64,000 nucleotides of DNA from Isochrysis galbana (lineage: Eukaryota > Haptophyta > Isochrysidales > Isochrysidaceae): positions 5,493,774-5,557,773 of the forward strand of contig CM030936.1 of assembly GCA_018136815.1 (NCBI GenBank), written 5' to 3'. The notes beneath the pieces were generated by a model. That model made no database searches, was not told the origin of the DNA, and worked only from the letters and a program-made list of their open reading frames with translations. The position numbers were made by a program, and so were the translations under genes. How positions within the stretch are numbered: position 1 is the first letter of the stretch; each line of letters starts with the position of its first letter. Below, piece by piece: positions 53,690-63,039 of this stretch.

Positions 53690-53960
53690 AAATTTCATCG
53701 AAATTTGGGTGTGTGGGCTCGAAATCTGAACGAAATCTCAAACGAAATTTGGGTGAGTTGAAAACGAAATCCTGACCCCAGCCTAGACATAAGCTTGAGC
53801 GCTTGTGTGTGTGTGTGTGTGCTGGGGCGAAGCTGGCGGCGCGCGGCGGCGAGGGAAAAGGGGGGAAGCGTCGCCCCTCTCCCGCGGGGGGGCTTCCCTC
53901 TCGCTTCTTTTCCCCGGTCTTCGCGCGCCGCTGCTCCGTTGGCGTTCACTTGCGCAAAGT
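53690..53960. repeat. CGAAATTT repeats joined to a segment shared with 36184-36380
   Basis: 53690-53770 repeats CGAAAT and CGAAATTTGGG. A (GT)n run follows at 53805-53821, then GC-rich sequence including CCGGTCTTCGCGCGCCGCTG and TTCACTTGCGCAAA blocks also present at 36330-36380. No coding function is seen. Confidence 0.5.
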
Positions 53961-54149
53961 TCGCTGTCTAAGAGCTAAGAGTGAAGAGAGAGAATATTCT
54001 CGATTCACATATTAGAGTGCGAGCAGTAGAATTTTGTCTGTGAAATCATCCGTTTTGAAGAGTGAGGCACAGCGGCGCCGAGGGCACGCACCTCGCTCTC
54101 TACCAGTTAACGGGGAGAGGCTGGCACCCATTCCCGAGCGCGCGCACTG

Positions 54150-54863
54150 ATGCCCCCAGGCCGCCTGCGTGCCGCACTCTCGCTCAGACGTGACCCGCGT
54201 CTCGCTCAGGCGTCCATTCCAGCGCTGGTGGCAATCCTGGAGCGCAATGGCGTCCCGTCGATCGATATTAAGTTCATGTTAGCATCACTTGCACACAGCC
54301 ATGGGATTGGGCTTGAAACGGCGCTGAGTATTAAGACTTCTGAGCAACGAGGATCCTCTGAGCGTGTACGAGAGCCTCCGCATCAAGTGATGGAGAGCAG
54401 TACAACTGGGAATGATTTGAGCTCTTCGACACAGTCGAGCCTTGTGGATGATGGTTCCTCACCAAACTTGAACCAACGCAACACTCATGTAGGAGACATT
54501 CAATCGTTGCAGATTTTGCCGCCCTTGCGCCCATCAGCTCGATCTGTACCTGGAGGCCGAGCAATGCATGGGAAAGCCGCTCAAAAGAAGCTTCTAAGAT
54601 GGGCACCTGAGGTTGTCACCGATGTGATAGAGTTTGAAAAAGCAGATAAGTGGGAGGCATGGGGAGACGCCCCGATGGATTCGAGGAGGAATAATAATGT
54701 GCTCGACATGCTGCGGGAGCCTGGCATGACGTTTATGGAAGCTGTACGCGCCCTTGATATCTCCGAAGGTGGTGAAGGCCTTGACGTGCTCCCTGGGAAG
54801 AGAGATGTGCCACGACAACTCACATGGGGCGAACTCATGGCCTCGGGAGGGAGAAATGCATAG
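54150..54863 (+). CDS. unknown protein, 237 residues
   Basis: The intact frame starts MPPGRLRAALSLRRDPRLAQ. The N-terminal 60 residues look helical (ASIPALVAILERNGVPSIDI, MLASLAHSHGIGLETALSI). A Ser/Gln-rich disordered middle follows. The C-terminal third is more ordered, with KKLLRWAPEVVTDVIEFEKA, DKWEAWGDAPMDSRRNNNVL and MTFMEAVRALDI. No signal peptide or membrane helix is present and I do not recognise a family. Codon use resembles neighbouring host genes and no transposon motif is visible, so it is probably a real host gene. Introns are not needed. Confidence 0.55.
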   Translation: MPPGRLRAALSLRRDPRLAQASIPALVAILERNGVPSIDIKFMLASLAHSHGIGLETALSIKTSEQRGSSERVREPPHQVMESSTTGNDLSSSTQSSLVDDGSSPNLNQRNTHVGDIQSLQILPPLRPSARSVPGGRAMHGKAAQKKLLRWAPEVVTDVIEFEKADKWEAWGDAPMDSRRNNNVLDMLREPGMTFMEAVRALDISEGGEGLDVLPGKRDVPRQLTWGELMASGGRNA

Positions 54864-56229
54864 CACCAAGTTTGCAGTCGCTGATGGAATACCTCATGTT
54901 AATTCAGCCGCTTCACTCCATGGCACATGGCATATGACACATGACATGAAGTCATCGGAAGCCGCCATTGAATATGTTGTACGCCATACGCTAATGAGGA
55001 CATGTGTACTCATGTACTTTACCATGTACTACTAATTTAGATGCCACATTGATCAAAGAGCCCCGCACACACCTGCGCAGGATTGTCTCGCTCCTGCGGC
55101 ACAAGGGGGCGGAAATGACGTCCTCGGGGGCCATAAAAACGTCTATAGGATTGGATGGAAAGACCATCTGTACGTACATTTGCTAGGCCGGTCACTAACG
55201 CTTTTTAACCACTATTTTCCACCCCTCCTGGGTGTCAAAGGATTCCCCAGGGACCCCCCTTACCTGCCCCCCATACCCCCCGCCCCCCGCTAACCCCCTC
55301 TACCCCACGAAAATCCATGGCGTCGGTGAGTGACTCCCCCTGTTGTATTCAGGCCTTTTGGCATGAACATTTCACATTTCGGCACGAGAACGAGCCTTCT
55401 TCGCTTTTTACCGTCTTCTACGTTCGCCGTGGTCGCGCCAGGCGTGCAGATTCGGATTCTCCCTGGGCTCAAGTCCAGGTTCGCCGATTTTCGTCTCGAA
55501 ATTCGAGGATTTGAGTTTTATTTTTACCGTTGCGGTAATTGTTCACGCGTCTAACTAAGGTAAGAAATGCAGGTAACAGAACTGGGCCCCTCTGCATTCC
55601 CTTCCCCCCCCCTTCTGCATTTCAACCCCCTCTGCAGTTCCCCCCCTCCCCCACCGCAGTTCCCCCCCTCCTTCGCAGTTCCCCCCTCCTCCGCAGTTTC
55701 CTGTGTTTCCCCGGTCAAGCCGGAAAAATACGTCAATGTGAGGGAGAGTTGGGTCAATGTTGTGGTCCCCCCCCTCCGCAGTTTCCCCCCCCCTCCGCAG
55801 CTTCCCCCCCCATCCGCAGCTTCCCTTCTCCCCTCCTCCTCCGCCCTCCCCCCCCCCCCCCCCGCCGTTCCCCCCCCCTCCGCAGATTTCCTCCCACGCA
55901 CGCATAGCTTCACGCGCGGGCGAGTCCGGCTTCCAGACGCACGCACGCCGTACACCTGGCGAAATCTCGACGACGTGCACATCCAGACGAAGGTTCCATA
56001 CGGTGTTACTTACAGATGCTCTGTCAATCCTCTCTGGGGTCCCGCAGTGCACAATGCGCAAATGCAAATGCAAATGCAATGTGCAATGCGTTTTTGTGCT
56101 AAGCCCCCTGGAGGGCTGTGGCATTGATGGTGCCGGGCCAGCCCCTCGCGCATGAGCGCGAGGGCGGTTCCGCGGCTGTGTAGGGGCCAGGCCCGGAGGC
56201 CTTCCCTATTGGAGCCATCCTGCTTGTGA
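54864..56229. other. spacer with a C-rich minisatellite (about 55590-55890)
   Basis: Units like CCCCCCTCCGCAGTTT are repeated about ten times with variation. Frames over this stretch are low-complexity Pro/Ser or Gly runs and are not taken as genes. Elsewhere nothing is recognised. Confidence 0.5.
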
Positions 56230-56497
56230 GTTGTGCTGGGTGTGGCTGTGGAGAGTGCTGTGGAGCTTGAGGTGCAGCATGGCTGCCAGCATGTCGGGTC
56301 CGTGCACGCTGTTCGTGGTGATGCGCGGGCGTGGTGTGTTGGCTCCTGTGCCCACCTGGGTGGGAGGGTCATCCTGGCGCGGTCGCTTCGGCAACAGCGG
56401 CGTGTCCATCATTGCTTCATCCGTCGCGGCGAGGGCAGCGGCAGCGAGGGGGGGGGGCGGCGCGCACTCCATGACCCTATCGTTTTAACGATAGTTG
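56206..56497 (-). mobile_element. LINE-family 5' end with ORF1 start
   Basis: The hairpin CTATCGTTTTAACGATAG (56477-56494) with TTG outside leads on the minus strand to GGTC and ATG at 56472. The frame MECAPPPPLAAAALAATDEA, then MMDTPLLPKRPRQDDPPTQV, is open to 56206. It is the best-preserved ORF1 start of the family in the window. 56498-56976 shows no gene apart from the 3' side of the kinase gene. Confidence 0.65.
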
Positions 56498-56976
56498 GTG
56501 AGTAGTCTAAAGAATCAGCGCACAACGCACACATCGTCATCTGGAACAAGCGTAGAAAGGCACACACGCGCAGCGACACGCTGGCGCATAAGGTGCAGGT
56601 GTACCGTACAGATCACAGCGCTGCAATCTACAATACACACATCAACTCATGGAAGCGCAAGCGCACTGCCGTAAGATGGCTGCAGCGGTGACTGCGCGCG
56701 CTCGGTGCGCGTGCGCAGAGAGCCGCGCGCGAGCTGAATAGCTCGGAGGGGTGAGGTCTCTATCATCAGCACAATCGCTACCTGAATATGTGGCAGAGGG
56801 CGCACGATCCTATCAATGGGAGGAGGCAGAATCGGCGAAGCGACCACACGAAATACTACTACATACGAAACTGTTTAGTCGAGCGTGTTGCGGACGATAG
56901 CTTGAACTGGAGCTTAGGCACGTCAATGGGAGATCGGCAGCTATCAACCGGGCCCCTTTTTCCTACACGGCCGCCA

Positions 56977-59184
56977 TCAAACCGAGCTGCCCTTGGGCTC
57001 TTGGGAGGCTGCCTTGCGAATTTTTCGAAGAACGCTTCTATCGTGCACCCTCTTGATCAACCTAGCAACCGGAAGAGCTCTACGTATGATCCACTGCCGC
57101 AGTGGCGCATGCCGGACACGTCTTGTCAGCACGCCGTGGGCAGTGAGCAACATACGAGCGCCATCCATGACGTTGTATGAAGGAACGAGCGCTCGTGCCA
57201 TTCCTTCTAGGCATAGAGCATTAATCACCAATGTCGCGTAGTTGGCGCCAATGCTGATCTGGTGCTCGCGCAGATGTGTCAGCACTGTCTGTAAGACTTC
57301 TCCAAGTTGGATGTTTGTACCGTAACCGCGGCAAACTTTTGCAAAAGAAGCTATCACTGCCTTACGAAAGGAAAGTTCAACAAGTTCTGATCCATGTGCG
57401 TCCCCGCCCGGCCCAACGCGCCAACGTAGTACGCAATCCGCCGCTGAGCCGCCATCCCCATCGCCCACAGCACGGAGGAACCCGATAAAGTTAGCAGCTT
57501 CATCATCAGTCAGCACAGCAACCAGGCCTAGGTCGACGAGCCCGATGCGGACGCGATTGGCTTCCCTAGTATCCTCAAGAAACGAGAAAAGCAGATTTCC
57601 TGGATGCATGTCAGCATGCATAAGGTTATCCTCCAAAAGCATCTTGTAGTAAATATCGACACCACGTTGCACAATGTAGTTGGCGTGTTCTTCAGAAATC
57701 GGTCGGAGGAGGGTGGCGCTAGGAGCCGCCGGGCCCGTATTGGACCGCACTCCCGGAGGAGCCGCTCGTAAGTACGGTGGCGCTCGAGGAAAAGGAGGGG
57801 CAGGAGTGTGAGACGAATGCGACGGGCCCATCGGCTTCGCGATTGGTGGCGGCCCACTTGGCTTGCACTTCTGTGCTTGTTTCTCGTCGCCATTACGAAG
57901 GCATCCCGGTGGAGGCGCACTCGGCTTTGGCAGCGGAGCCTGCCCTTTGGTGCTGCCGCAACCATTCAGAGGCGGGGGTGCACTCGGTTTGGGCTGCGGG
58001 GCTTGTCCTTTTGCGTTGCTCTCGGAGTTGAAGGGTTGAGGAGCCGTGGGTTTGGGCTTTGGCGCTTGCCGAAAACTGCTACCTTCGGTTTTAAGAGGCA
58101 GCGAAGCGTCCGGCTCTGGTTGAAACGCACGAGAGGATTCTGAATTCAGGTGCGAGCTGCCCTCTTGGTTGCCCGAGGTATGGGTGGTTGCTGCGCCAAA
58201 GGTGAGGTATTCAGCGATGGGATCACCCGACAAAAGCTCTTCCATTAGAACATCTGGAGTTGCGAAGATCACGTTGGGTATGTTGACGTCCTTCCAGGTC
58301 CTGAAATTGTGCCTCATTCTGCGCACATTGACAGCTTCTGCGGACATGTCGGCCTGGGCTTGAAGAGTCCACCCGAAGGCTCGGACAGTGGAGCTGGCGT
58401 CAAGCCAATCAAGCCCAGGCAGCATTTCGATCAGCTGGGCGAGCTTCTCCATCAGCTTGAAGTCGGCTCGAAGCTCATGTTGCACGTTCGGGTGGCGAAC
58501 CTTGACTGCGATCGAGGCAGATGACGCAGTGGCGAACGCGGTTGAGTGGTCTCGAGTGGTGCCGTTGACGAGTCCGGTGTTGATGAGGAAGGATTTCCTG
58601 AAGCGTGCGCGATGGACTTGCCCTATGGATCCGCTAGCAAAGGGATCTCGCTCGAATTCGTAGAATGCGGTCTCTATCGGTGCTCCGATCGCAGCCTCTA
58701 CCACTTGCCGTGTATGTCTGAATTCGTGCGCCGGTGCGTGAGACGTAAGGTGAGCTAGGGCCACGCACAGCTCCGCTGGAAGTAGATCAGGCCGAGTTGA
58801 CGCCCACTGGCCCCACTTGTGGTAGGCGGCGCCCGAGCGCTCGAGGCCGTTCACGAGTGCCGGAAAAAAATATTTCTCGCGTAGTTCGCGATTGAATGCG
58901 AGTGGCGCAGTGGCGAGCGTGGGAAGGTGCGAAATTGCCGTGTGCACTGCACGCCGAGCGAGGTACCATGAGCCCGAGTCAGGAGGCGCAAAAGTGAGGA
59001 GTGCAACTAGCACCAGCGGGATTACTAGAAGGACGAGGACCCATGCAATCGAACGGAAGAGGCGTGCGACAGCAAGTAGCACGCGCGCGAGCAAGATGCT
59101 CAGCCAGCTGCTCGGCGGTCGACGGCGGGGTAGTGGCCTGGTGCCATTCCGTGTGGCGGAGCGCTTGCGCAGCCGCCGCTCCAT
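56977..59184 (-). CDS. ABC1/ADCK (UbiB-family) atypical kinase, ADCK2-like
   Basis: The frame encodes 735 residues from MERRLRKRSATRN. ABC1 proteins are atypical kinase-like ATPases of mitochondria and plastids linked to quinone and lipid metabolism. After hydrophobic stretches at about 28-66 come the family KxGQ motif as KWGQWASTRPDLLP (about 123), the Ala/Ser-type nucleotide loop FASGSIGQVHRA (about 184), IAVKVRHPNV with the catalytic Lys (about 218-228), LMEELLSGDPI (about 313), HADMHPGNL as catalytic loop (about 523) and VDLGLV as the metal-binding DFG equivalent (about 550). KWGQWASTR is most like ADCK2. About 170 residues of QAPKPKPSAPPP-type repeats lie between EELLSGDPI and the catalytic loop. 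All catalytic positions look intact. Confidence 0.92.
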   Translation of the reverse strand: MERRLRKRSATRNGTRPLPRRRPPSSWLSILLARVLLAVARLFRSIAWVLVLLVIPLVLVALLTFAPPDSGSWYLARRAVHTAISHLPTLATAPLAFNRELREKYFFPALVNGLERSGAAYHKWGQWASTRPDLLPAELCVALAHLTSHAPAHEFRHTRQVVEAAIGAPIETAFYEFERDPFASGSIGQVHRARFRKSFLINTGLVNGTTRDHSTAFATASSASIAVKVRHPNVQHELRADFKLMEKLAQLIEMLPGLDWLDASSTVRAFGWTLQAQADMSAEAVNVRRMRHNFRTWKDVNIPNVIFATPDVLMEELLSGDPIAEYLTFGAATTHTSGNQEGSSHLNSESSRAFQPEPDASLPLKTEGSSFRQAPKPKPTAPQPFNSESNAKGQAPQPKPSAPPPLNGCGSTKGQAPLPKPSAPPPGCLRNGDEKQAQKCKPSGPPPIAKPMGPSHSSHTPAPPFPRAPPYLRAAPPGVRSNTGPAAPSATLLRPISEEHANYIVQRGVDIYYKMLLEDNLMHADMHPGNLLFSFLEDTREANRVRIGLVDLGLVAVLTDDEAANFIGFLRAVGDGDGGSAADCVLRWRVGPGGDAHGSELVELSFRKAVIASFAKVCRGYGTNIQLGEVLQTVLTHLREHQISIGANYATLVINALCLEGMARALVPSYNVMDGARMLLTAHGVLTRRVRHAPLRQWIIRRALPVARLIKRVHDRSVLRKIRKAASQEPKGSSV

Positions 59185-59450
59185 CAGCGGCCAGCAGATG
59201 GAGGTGAGCTGAGTTAGAAAGAGGAGGAGGCAAGGGGCGACGGTATAAGAGGAGGGATGCGAGTACCGGAGACGGCGCAATTGAGGGCGGGCAAGCGCCC
59301 GTGACGGGGGGAGGAGCTGAGATGGCGCACGCCGACGAGGCTCGCTCGGCCCCTCTCGGCGCCCCTCCCGGAAGCTTTCGTGTGTGAGTTTTATTTTTAT
59401 AGTATAGAGTGCAGCCTTTAGTCCCGTCGGGATTTATCCCTAGTACATGC
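59185..59450. other. upstream region of the ABC1 kinase gene
   Basis: The kinase frame is open to 59280 but without an ATG before 59184. 59280-59400 should contain the promoter; no element was recognised. Confidence 0.35.
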
Positions 59451-59735
59451 CAAAAAAAAATCTGAAGGTTCAGGGCTACACACCTATCGCTAGACAGCGC
59501 ATACTACTGCTATTGCCCATCAGCCAACGCCCTTATCTCCCTTTTCCCCGCCCCCATGCCTTCCCCCCCTCATTCCTTTGTCTTCCCTAGTACATGCCTA
59601 AACCCCGGGGAAGGCTTCGGGAAGGGGAGGGAACGGAGGGAGGGGACGAAAGGGCGTTGTCCGCTACGCGGAGGTAGATACCGACTAGCGATAGGTGTAT
59701 AGCCCTGAATCTTCAGACCTTTTTTTTTTTTCGAC
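59451..59735. repeat. foldback repeat of two LINE-family 3' tails
   Basis: The left arm starts with an A run then TCTGAAGGTTCAGGGCTA, CACACCTATCGCTAG. The right arm ends CTAGCGATAGGTGTATAG, CCCTGAATCTTCAGACC and a T run. The arms are inverse copies with T/A runs at the outer ends, about 285 bp in all. Confidence 0.75.
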
Positions 59736-59811
59736 CGCCCTAAGGGAGGAGGTGGAGGGAGGGGATGTAAGGGCGGTGTCATAGCAGTGACATGGTGACC
59801 TAGGACTAGTA

Positions 59812-60562
59812 ATAAACCTTTTAATAGTCTCACCGCACACGCGGCCGTGGACCCTCTACTTTCTACTCACGTAGGAAACTTTCTACACCCCCACTTCCCC
59901 GGCCCTTCTCCCCCCGCCATAAGGCGACTCCCCCCGTGCACTACTAGGGGGATAGGGGTGAAGGGCTTAGATATGGTCCGGTGGCCCGCGCCTCCCCCCG
60001 GCTGATCATTCCCCCCCTTCCTCCTGTGTCTCCGAGTGGGCGGCGGTCTCAGCCCCGACTTATCCTGTAAACAGGTGCGGGACTTACCTATTTTCCGGTG
60101 AGCGGAGCTCTCGCTCCGCCCACCCCCTTCTCCGCGCTCTCTCTCCCCTCTCCTGCAGGCACGCGCGATGGCGCGCCTGCGGCAGGCCTGCAGCTGCCCC
60201 TGGCGAGCCCTGGAGGCTCCTGGAGGCCAGCTCTGGGGGCAGAGGAGGCTGGGGCTGGGCCCTGGCCTCCCCTGCCTCTCCCTCGCTGGCGCTCCTGAGC
60301 CTCTGGGGCCCCCAATCTGCACCTGTCTGCCTGTCGACCAGGGGGGGAGGGGGGGTTGGAGCGATGGGCTGGCCACGACAGGCCAGGACGCGCGAGGCAG
60401 GCGAGCCTGCCAAGGAGAGAGTGGGTCAGTAGGGTAGTGGCCTCCTGGCAAGCCATCAGGCGTGCCAGGAGGATGGGTGGTTCCTCCCCCATGGCAGGGG
60501 AGGAGTAGAGAGAGGGGGGGGCTCGTGCCCCCCCATGGGTCAACCAAGTATAAACTTAGTTG
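59812..60562 (-). mobile_element. 751-bp LINE derivative with 17-bp target duplication
   Basis: GTGACCTAGGACTAGTA occurs exactly at 59795-59811 and 60563-60579. On the minus strand the element starts AACTAAGTTTATACTTGG, has an ATG near 60538 and a 3' end GGTGAGACTATTAAAAGGTT. The interior shares blocks with 34541-35653 and 41760-42495. A GC-rich frame of about 220 codons (59867-60547) begins with GTG and is not considered a gene. Confidence 0.88.
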
Positions 60563-60579
60563 TGACCTAGGACTAGTAG

Positions 60580-60957
60580 GCGAGTAGCCCAGAATCTTAA
60601 AAAAAAATTCAAGTAGGTTGACACATACACCCCCAGGGCTGCGTATGTGGCGAGGGAATCTTACGAAGTTTTTTATAGCATCATTACCCTATCAGCTGAC
60701 GTCCCAGCGAGTACCATCCTATGTTTCAATCGCGGCGTTCCGCAACCTATGAGCAAGCTACATCCCTCCACGTGAAGTGTTCAGTAAGTGCCACGAGGAG
60801 CAAGCACGCGGCTCCCCGCACACCGCCACCGTACAAGGTTTCCGTTCCTCGCAGACCCCCTGCATGGCTAAAGCACGGGTGGCCACCACGTGTCGACGCT
60901 GTTGCTCCGTTGCCGCAGAGGTACCATGGGGTCTTTGCCTCAGGAACCACCTGCAGC
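60580..60957. other. 3' side of the lectin gene with another tail end
   Basis: GTAGCCCAGAATCTT plus an A run (60586-60609) is a plus-strand LINE-family 3' end fragment lying beside the target duplication. The remainder should include the lectin 3' UTR. Confidence 0.45.
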
Positions 60958-62568
60958 TCAGAGAAGGTGGCGCTTGTTGCTTGAAGACTTGTAAAACAAG
61001 AATACCGCCAGCACAAGCATTTGCCCACACACGCCCATTGCAAGGAGGCCGGATGCCACCGAGCCGTGTCTGTCATCCTTGCTCTTTGCGGAGAGGTCAT
61101 ACAATGCGCCCTGGAGCTGCTGCACGTTACCCGCAAGGGCGCTGACAGTGTTGTCGACATTGCGCAGGCGGGCCTCTATACTCCCGCTCGAGGCATGGAT
61201 GCTCTCCATTAATGCCTTGACATCGCGGATGTCGGTGGAGTGGCTGTGACCCATCGCGTCCAATGCTTTCGCCGATGCACTGATTCGTTCAAGCAAGGCC
61301 TCACCCCTTGGTGGTAGGTCCGGTGATTGGATGGTGGGTGGAGCATTATCGATAGGATTTAGCGCTGCGGCGGCCTTGAGGGTGTCTACAGACGCCTGCA
61401 ATCGCAGAACATGCTGCTCCAAGGCGGCCCCTTGGGCCGCCACTGACTTTAAGGAGGCTACCACCTCCCCCATCTGCTGCATCGAATGGTTCGAGTGCGA
61501 GTTTAGCTCCCACAAGGCCTCCTCGACCCCAAACAACTCGTGCGCAAAACGCGAAAGGTATTCCTCCTCCGAAGTGGTCGGTGGTATCGTGGTTGCGTGT
61601 GGAGCTTGGTTCGGCGCGTCAGCCATCATCTCCACAACAGGAGCCCGCTCGGTTGGCAACGAATCAGTAGCAAGCTCGATTTTCTCGGGATGTTCCTCAT
61701 CCTCCCCTCCCATGTGAATGCGCAGATCCAAGTCCACCTCAGCAGAGCTTGACGCCACGGGCTCTAACGGGTCTGCATCTTCACTCGAGGCAGAGAGGTC
61801 GGCAATGCCCAGGGAATACACCACGTGCGTGTCGGCCCTCGCTCCCGTCACGCCGGTGATGCCAAAGTAAGCAGTGTCTGGGAGTCGGTAGCGCGGATCT
61901 GTCCGAGCGAGGTCGATTAGGTTGACGGTCTCGATGCACGGCTGCCAGTGCCCGGAGTTCGTCAGGTCAAGCCATATTCGCAGCTGGCCACGTACAAATG
62001 CAATGCGGGTGTGGACAATGTTCTTGAGGTTGCGGTATGCGGCGTAGCACAGCCCCACCTGCTCGTCCACCGGCGCGGTGGTCGTGCCGCCATGCAGGAT
62101 AGCGACGACGAAAGGCTCGATTTTCGTGCCCTCTGCGCTGCTGCGCGTGTCGAAGAAGATACCCAGCCCCTTGAAGTCCTCCGAATGGCCATAGATTGGG
62201 CCTCCGCGGCCCTGCTGCTCAGTGAGCCAGAAGGCCATCCCTCCGCCGTGCGATTGCCGTGGATCGCCCCCGACGTGGAAGACAAGCTCGGCCTCCCACG
62301 AGCTGAGTGAAACAGGCTCGGAGGCCCAGACCCAGCCCAGCTTGTTCGTGCTGGCGCTGGTGAGCATTATGTAGTCATTGCTGAGCGTCGCCTCACCGCC
62401 GTATTCCCAGCCTGGAATCAGCCCACCCTCGTACTGGCGGAAGGGGTTGGTGAAGCTGAGCCTGGGAATGAGTGGGGGCATCTCGGAGATATCCAGCTGT
62501 GCGCCCGCGCTGCCCGCGAAACCGGGGGCGAGGCGGGCGGCGAGACAGGCGGCGAGCACCGCGCGCAT
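60958..62568 (-). CDS. L-type lectin, ERGIC-53/VIP36-like cargo receptor
   Basis: The protein has 536 residues from MRAVLAACLAARLAPGFAGS, a signal peptide. The leguminous-type lectin domain (about 30-260) shows LSFTNPFRQYEGGLIPGWEY, NDYIMLTSASTNKLGWVWAS, HGGGMAFWLTEQQGRGGPIY, DFKGLGIFFDTR and YFGITGVTGARADTHVVYSL, matching LMAN1/ERGIC-53. The conserved Asp and His that shape the Ca2+ and mannose site appear to be present. A linker and coiled-coil-like region (about 330-500) could mediate oligomerisation. A C-terminal membrane helix (GLLAMGVCGQMLVLAVFLFY) is followed by a short tail, KSSSNKRHLL. It should cycle between ER and Golgi carrying glycoproteins. The tail ends in Leu-Leu rather than the Phe-Phe of animals and lacks a strict KKxx signal. 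Confidence 0.93.
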   Translation of the reverse strand: MRAVLAACLAARLAPGFAGSAGAQLDISEMPPLIPRLSFTNPFRQYEGGLIPGWEYGGEATLSNDYIMLTSASTNKLGWVWASEPVSLSSWEAELVFHVGGDPRQSHGGGMAFWLTEQQGRGGPIYGHSEDFKGLGIFFDTRSSAEGTKIEPFVVAILHGGTTTAPVDEQVGLCYAAYRNLKNIVHTRIAFVRGQLRIWLDLTNSGHWQPCIETVNLIDLARTDPRYRLPDTAYFGITGVTGARADTHVVYSLGIADLSASSEDADPLEPVASSSAEVDLDLRIHMGGEDEEHPEKIELATDSLPTERAPVVEMMADAPNQAPHATTIPPTTSEEEYLSRFAHELFGVEEALWELNSHSNHSMQQMGEVVASLKSVAAQGAALEQHVLRLQASVDTLKAAAALNPIDNAPPTIQSPDLPPRGEALLERISASAKALDAMGHSHSTDIRDVKALMESIHASSGSIEARLRNVDNTVSALAGNVQQLQGALYDLSAKSKDDRHGSVASGLLAMGVCGQMLVLAVFLFYKSSSNKRHLL

Positions 62569-63039
62569 CTTCAGCGGCGGCCGAGCGAGAGCGCGACGCA
62601 AGCGCAGCCGACGATGGAAGCCCCCCCCCCCCCAGAGTGGAAGGGGAGGGGGGGGGAGGGGAGAGACCGCAAAAAGAGGAGAAGAGAACGGGAAAGGATC
62701 CCCCCCCACCTCCCTAAAATAGCAGAGAGTACTAGACAAGTACGGTGTGTAATCAGCCCTTACAGCGGCGCCTGGAGTTCGAAGAGGAGGAGGGTTGGTC
62801 TCTCTCTCCTCTCTTCTCGTTCTCCAAAGAATACGCGATATCCCGCTCTCTCCCCTCTCTGCACGGGGCCCCCGCGCCTGGCCGCCACTGGCGCTCGCAC
62901 GCGCGCTTCCTGCTTGACTCTCTCTCTCTCCCTCATCCCCTCGCACGCTCTACCTGTCTCTCGGCTCGCTCACCGCGCTCGGTAGTTTGTGGCACGCTTT
63001 TCCCTTATCTGCCTCAAGCCCACCCTCGGGTCGCCCGCT
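62569..63039. promoter_or_regulatory. divergent promoter region between lectin and aldo/keto reductase genes
   Basis: The 471 bp between two divergent start codons contain C runs near 62620, a G run near 62650 and pyrimidine-rich tracts (CTCTCTCTCC near 62920). No TATA box was seen. As with SERCA and RPS19, head-to-head genes share one upstream region. Confidence 0.5.

Noticed and set aside
59867..60547. 226-codon minus-strand frame in the 751-bp element
   Set aside because: It starts with GTG and is Pro/Gly-rich. Related copies do not keep the frame open, so it is not counted as a gene.
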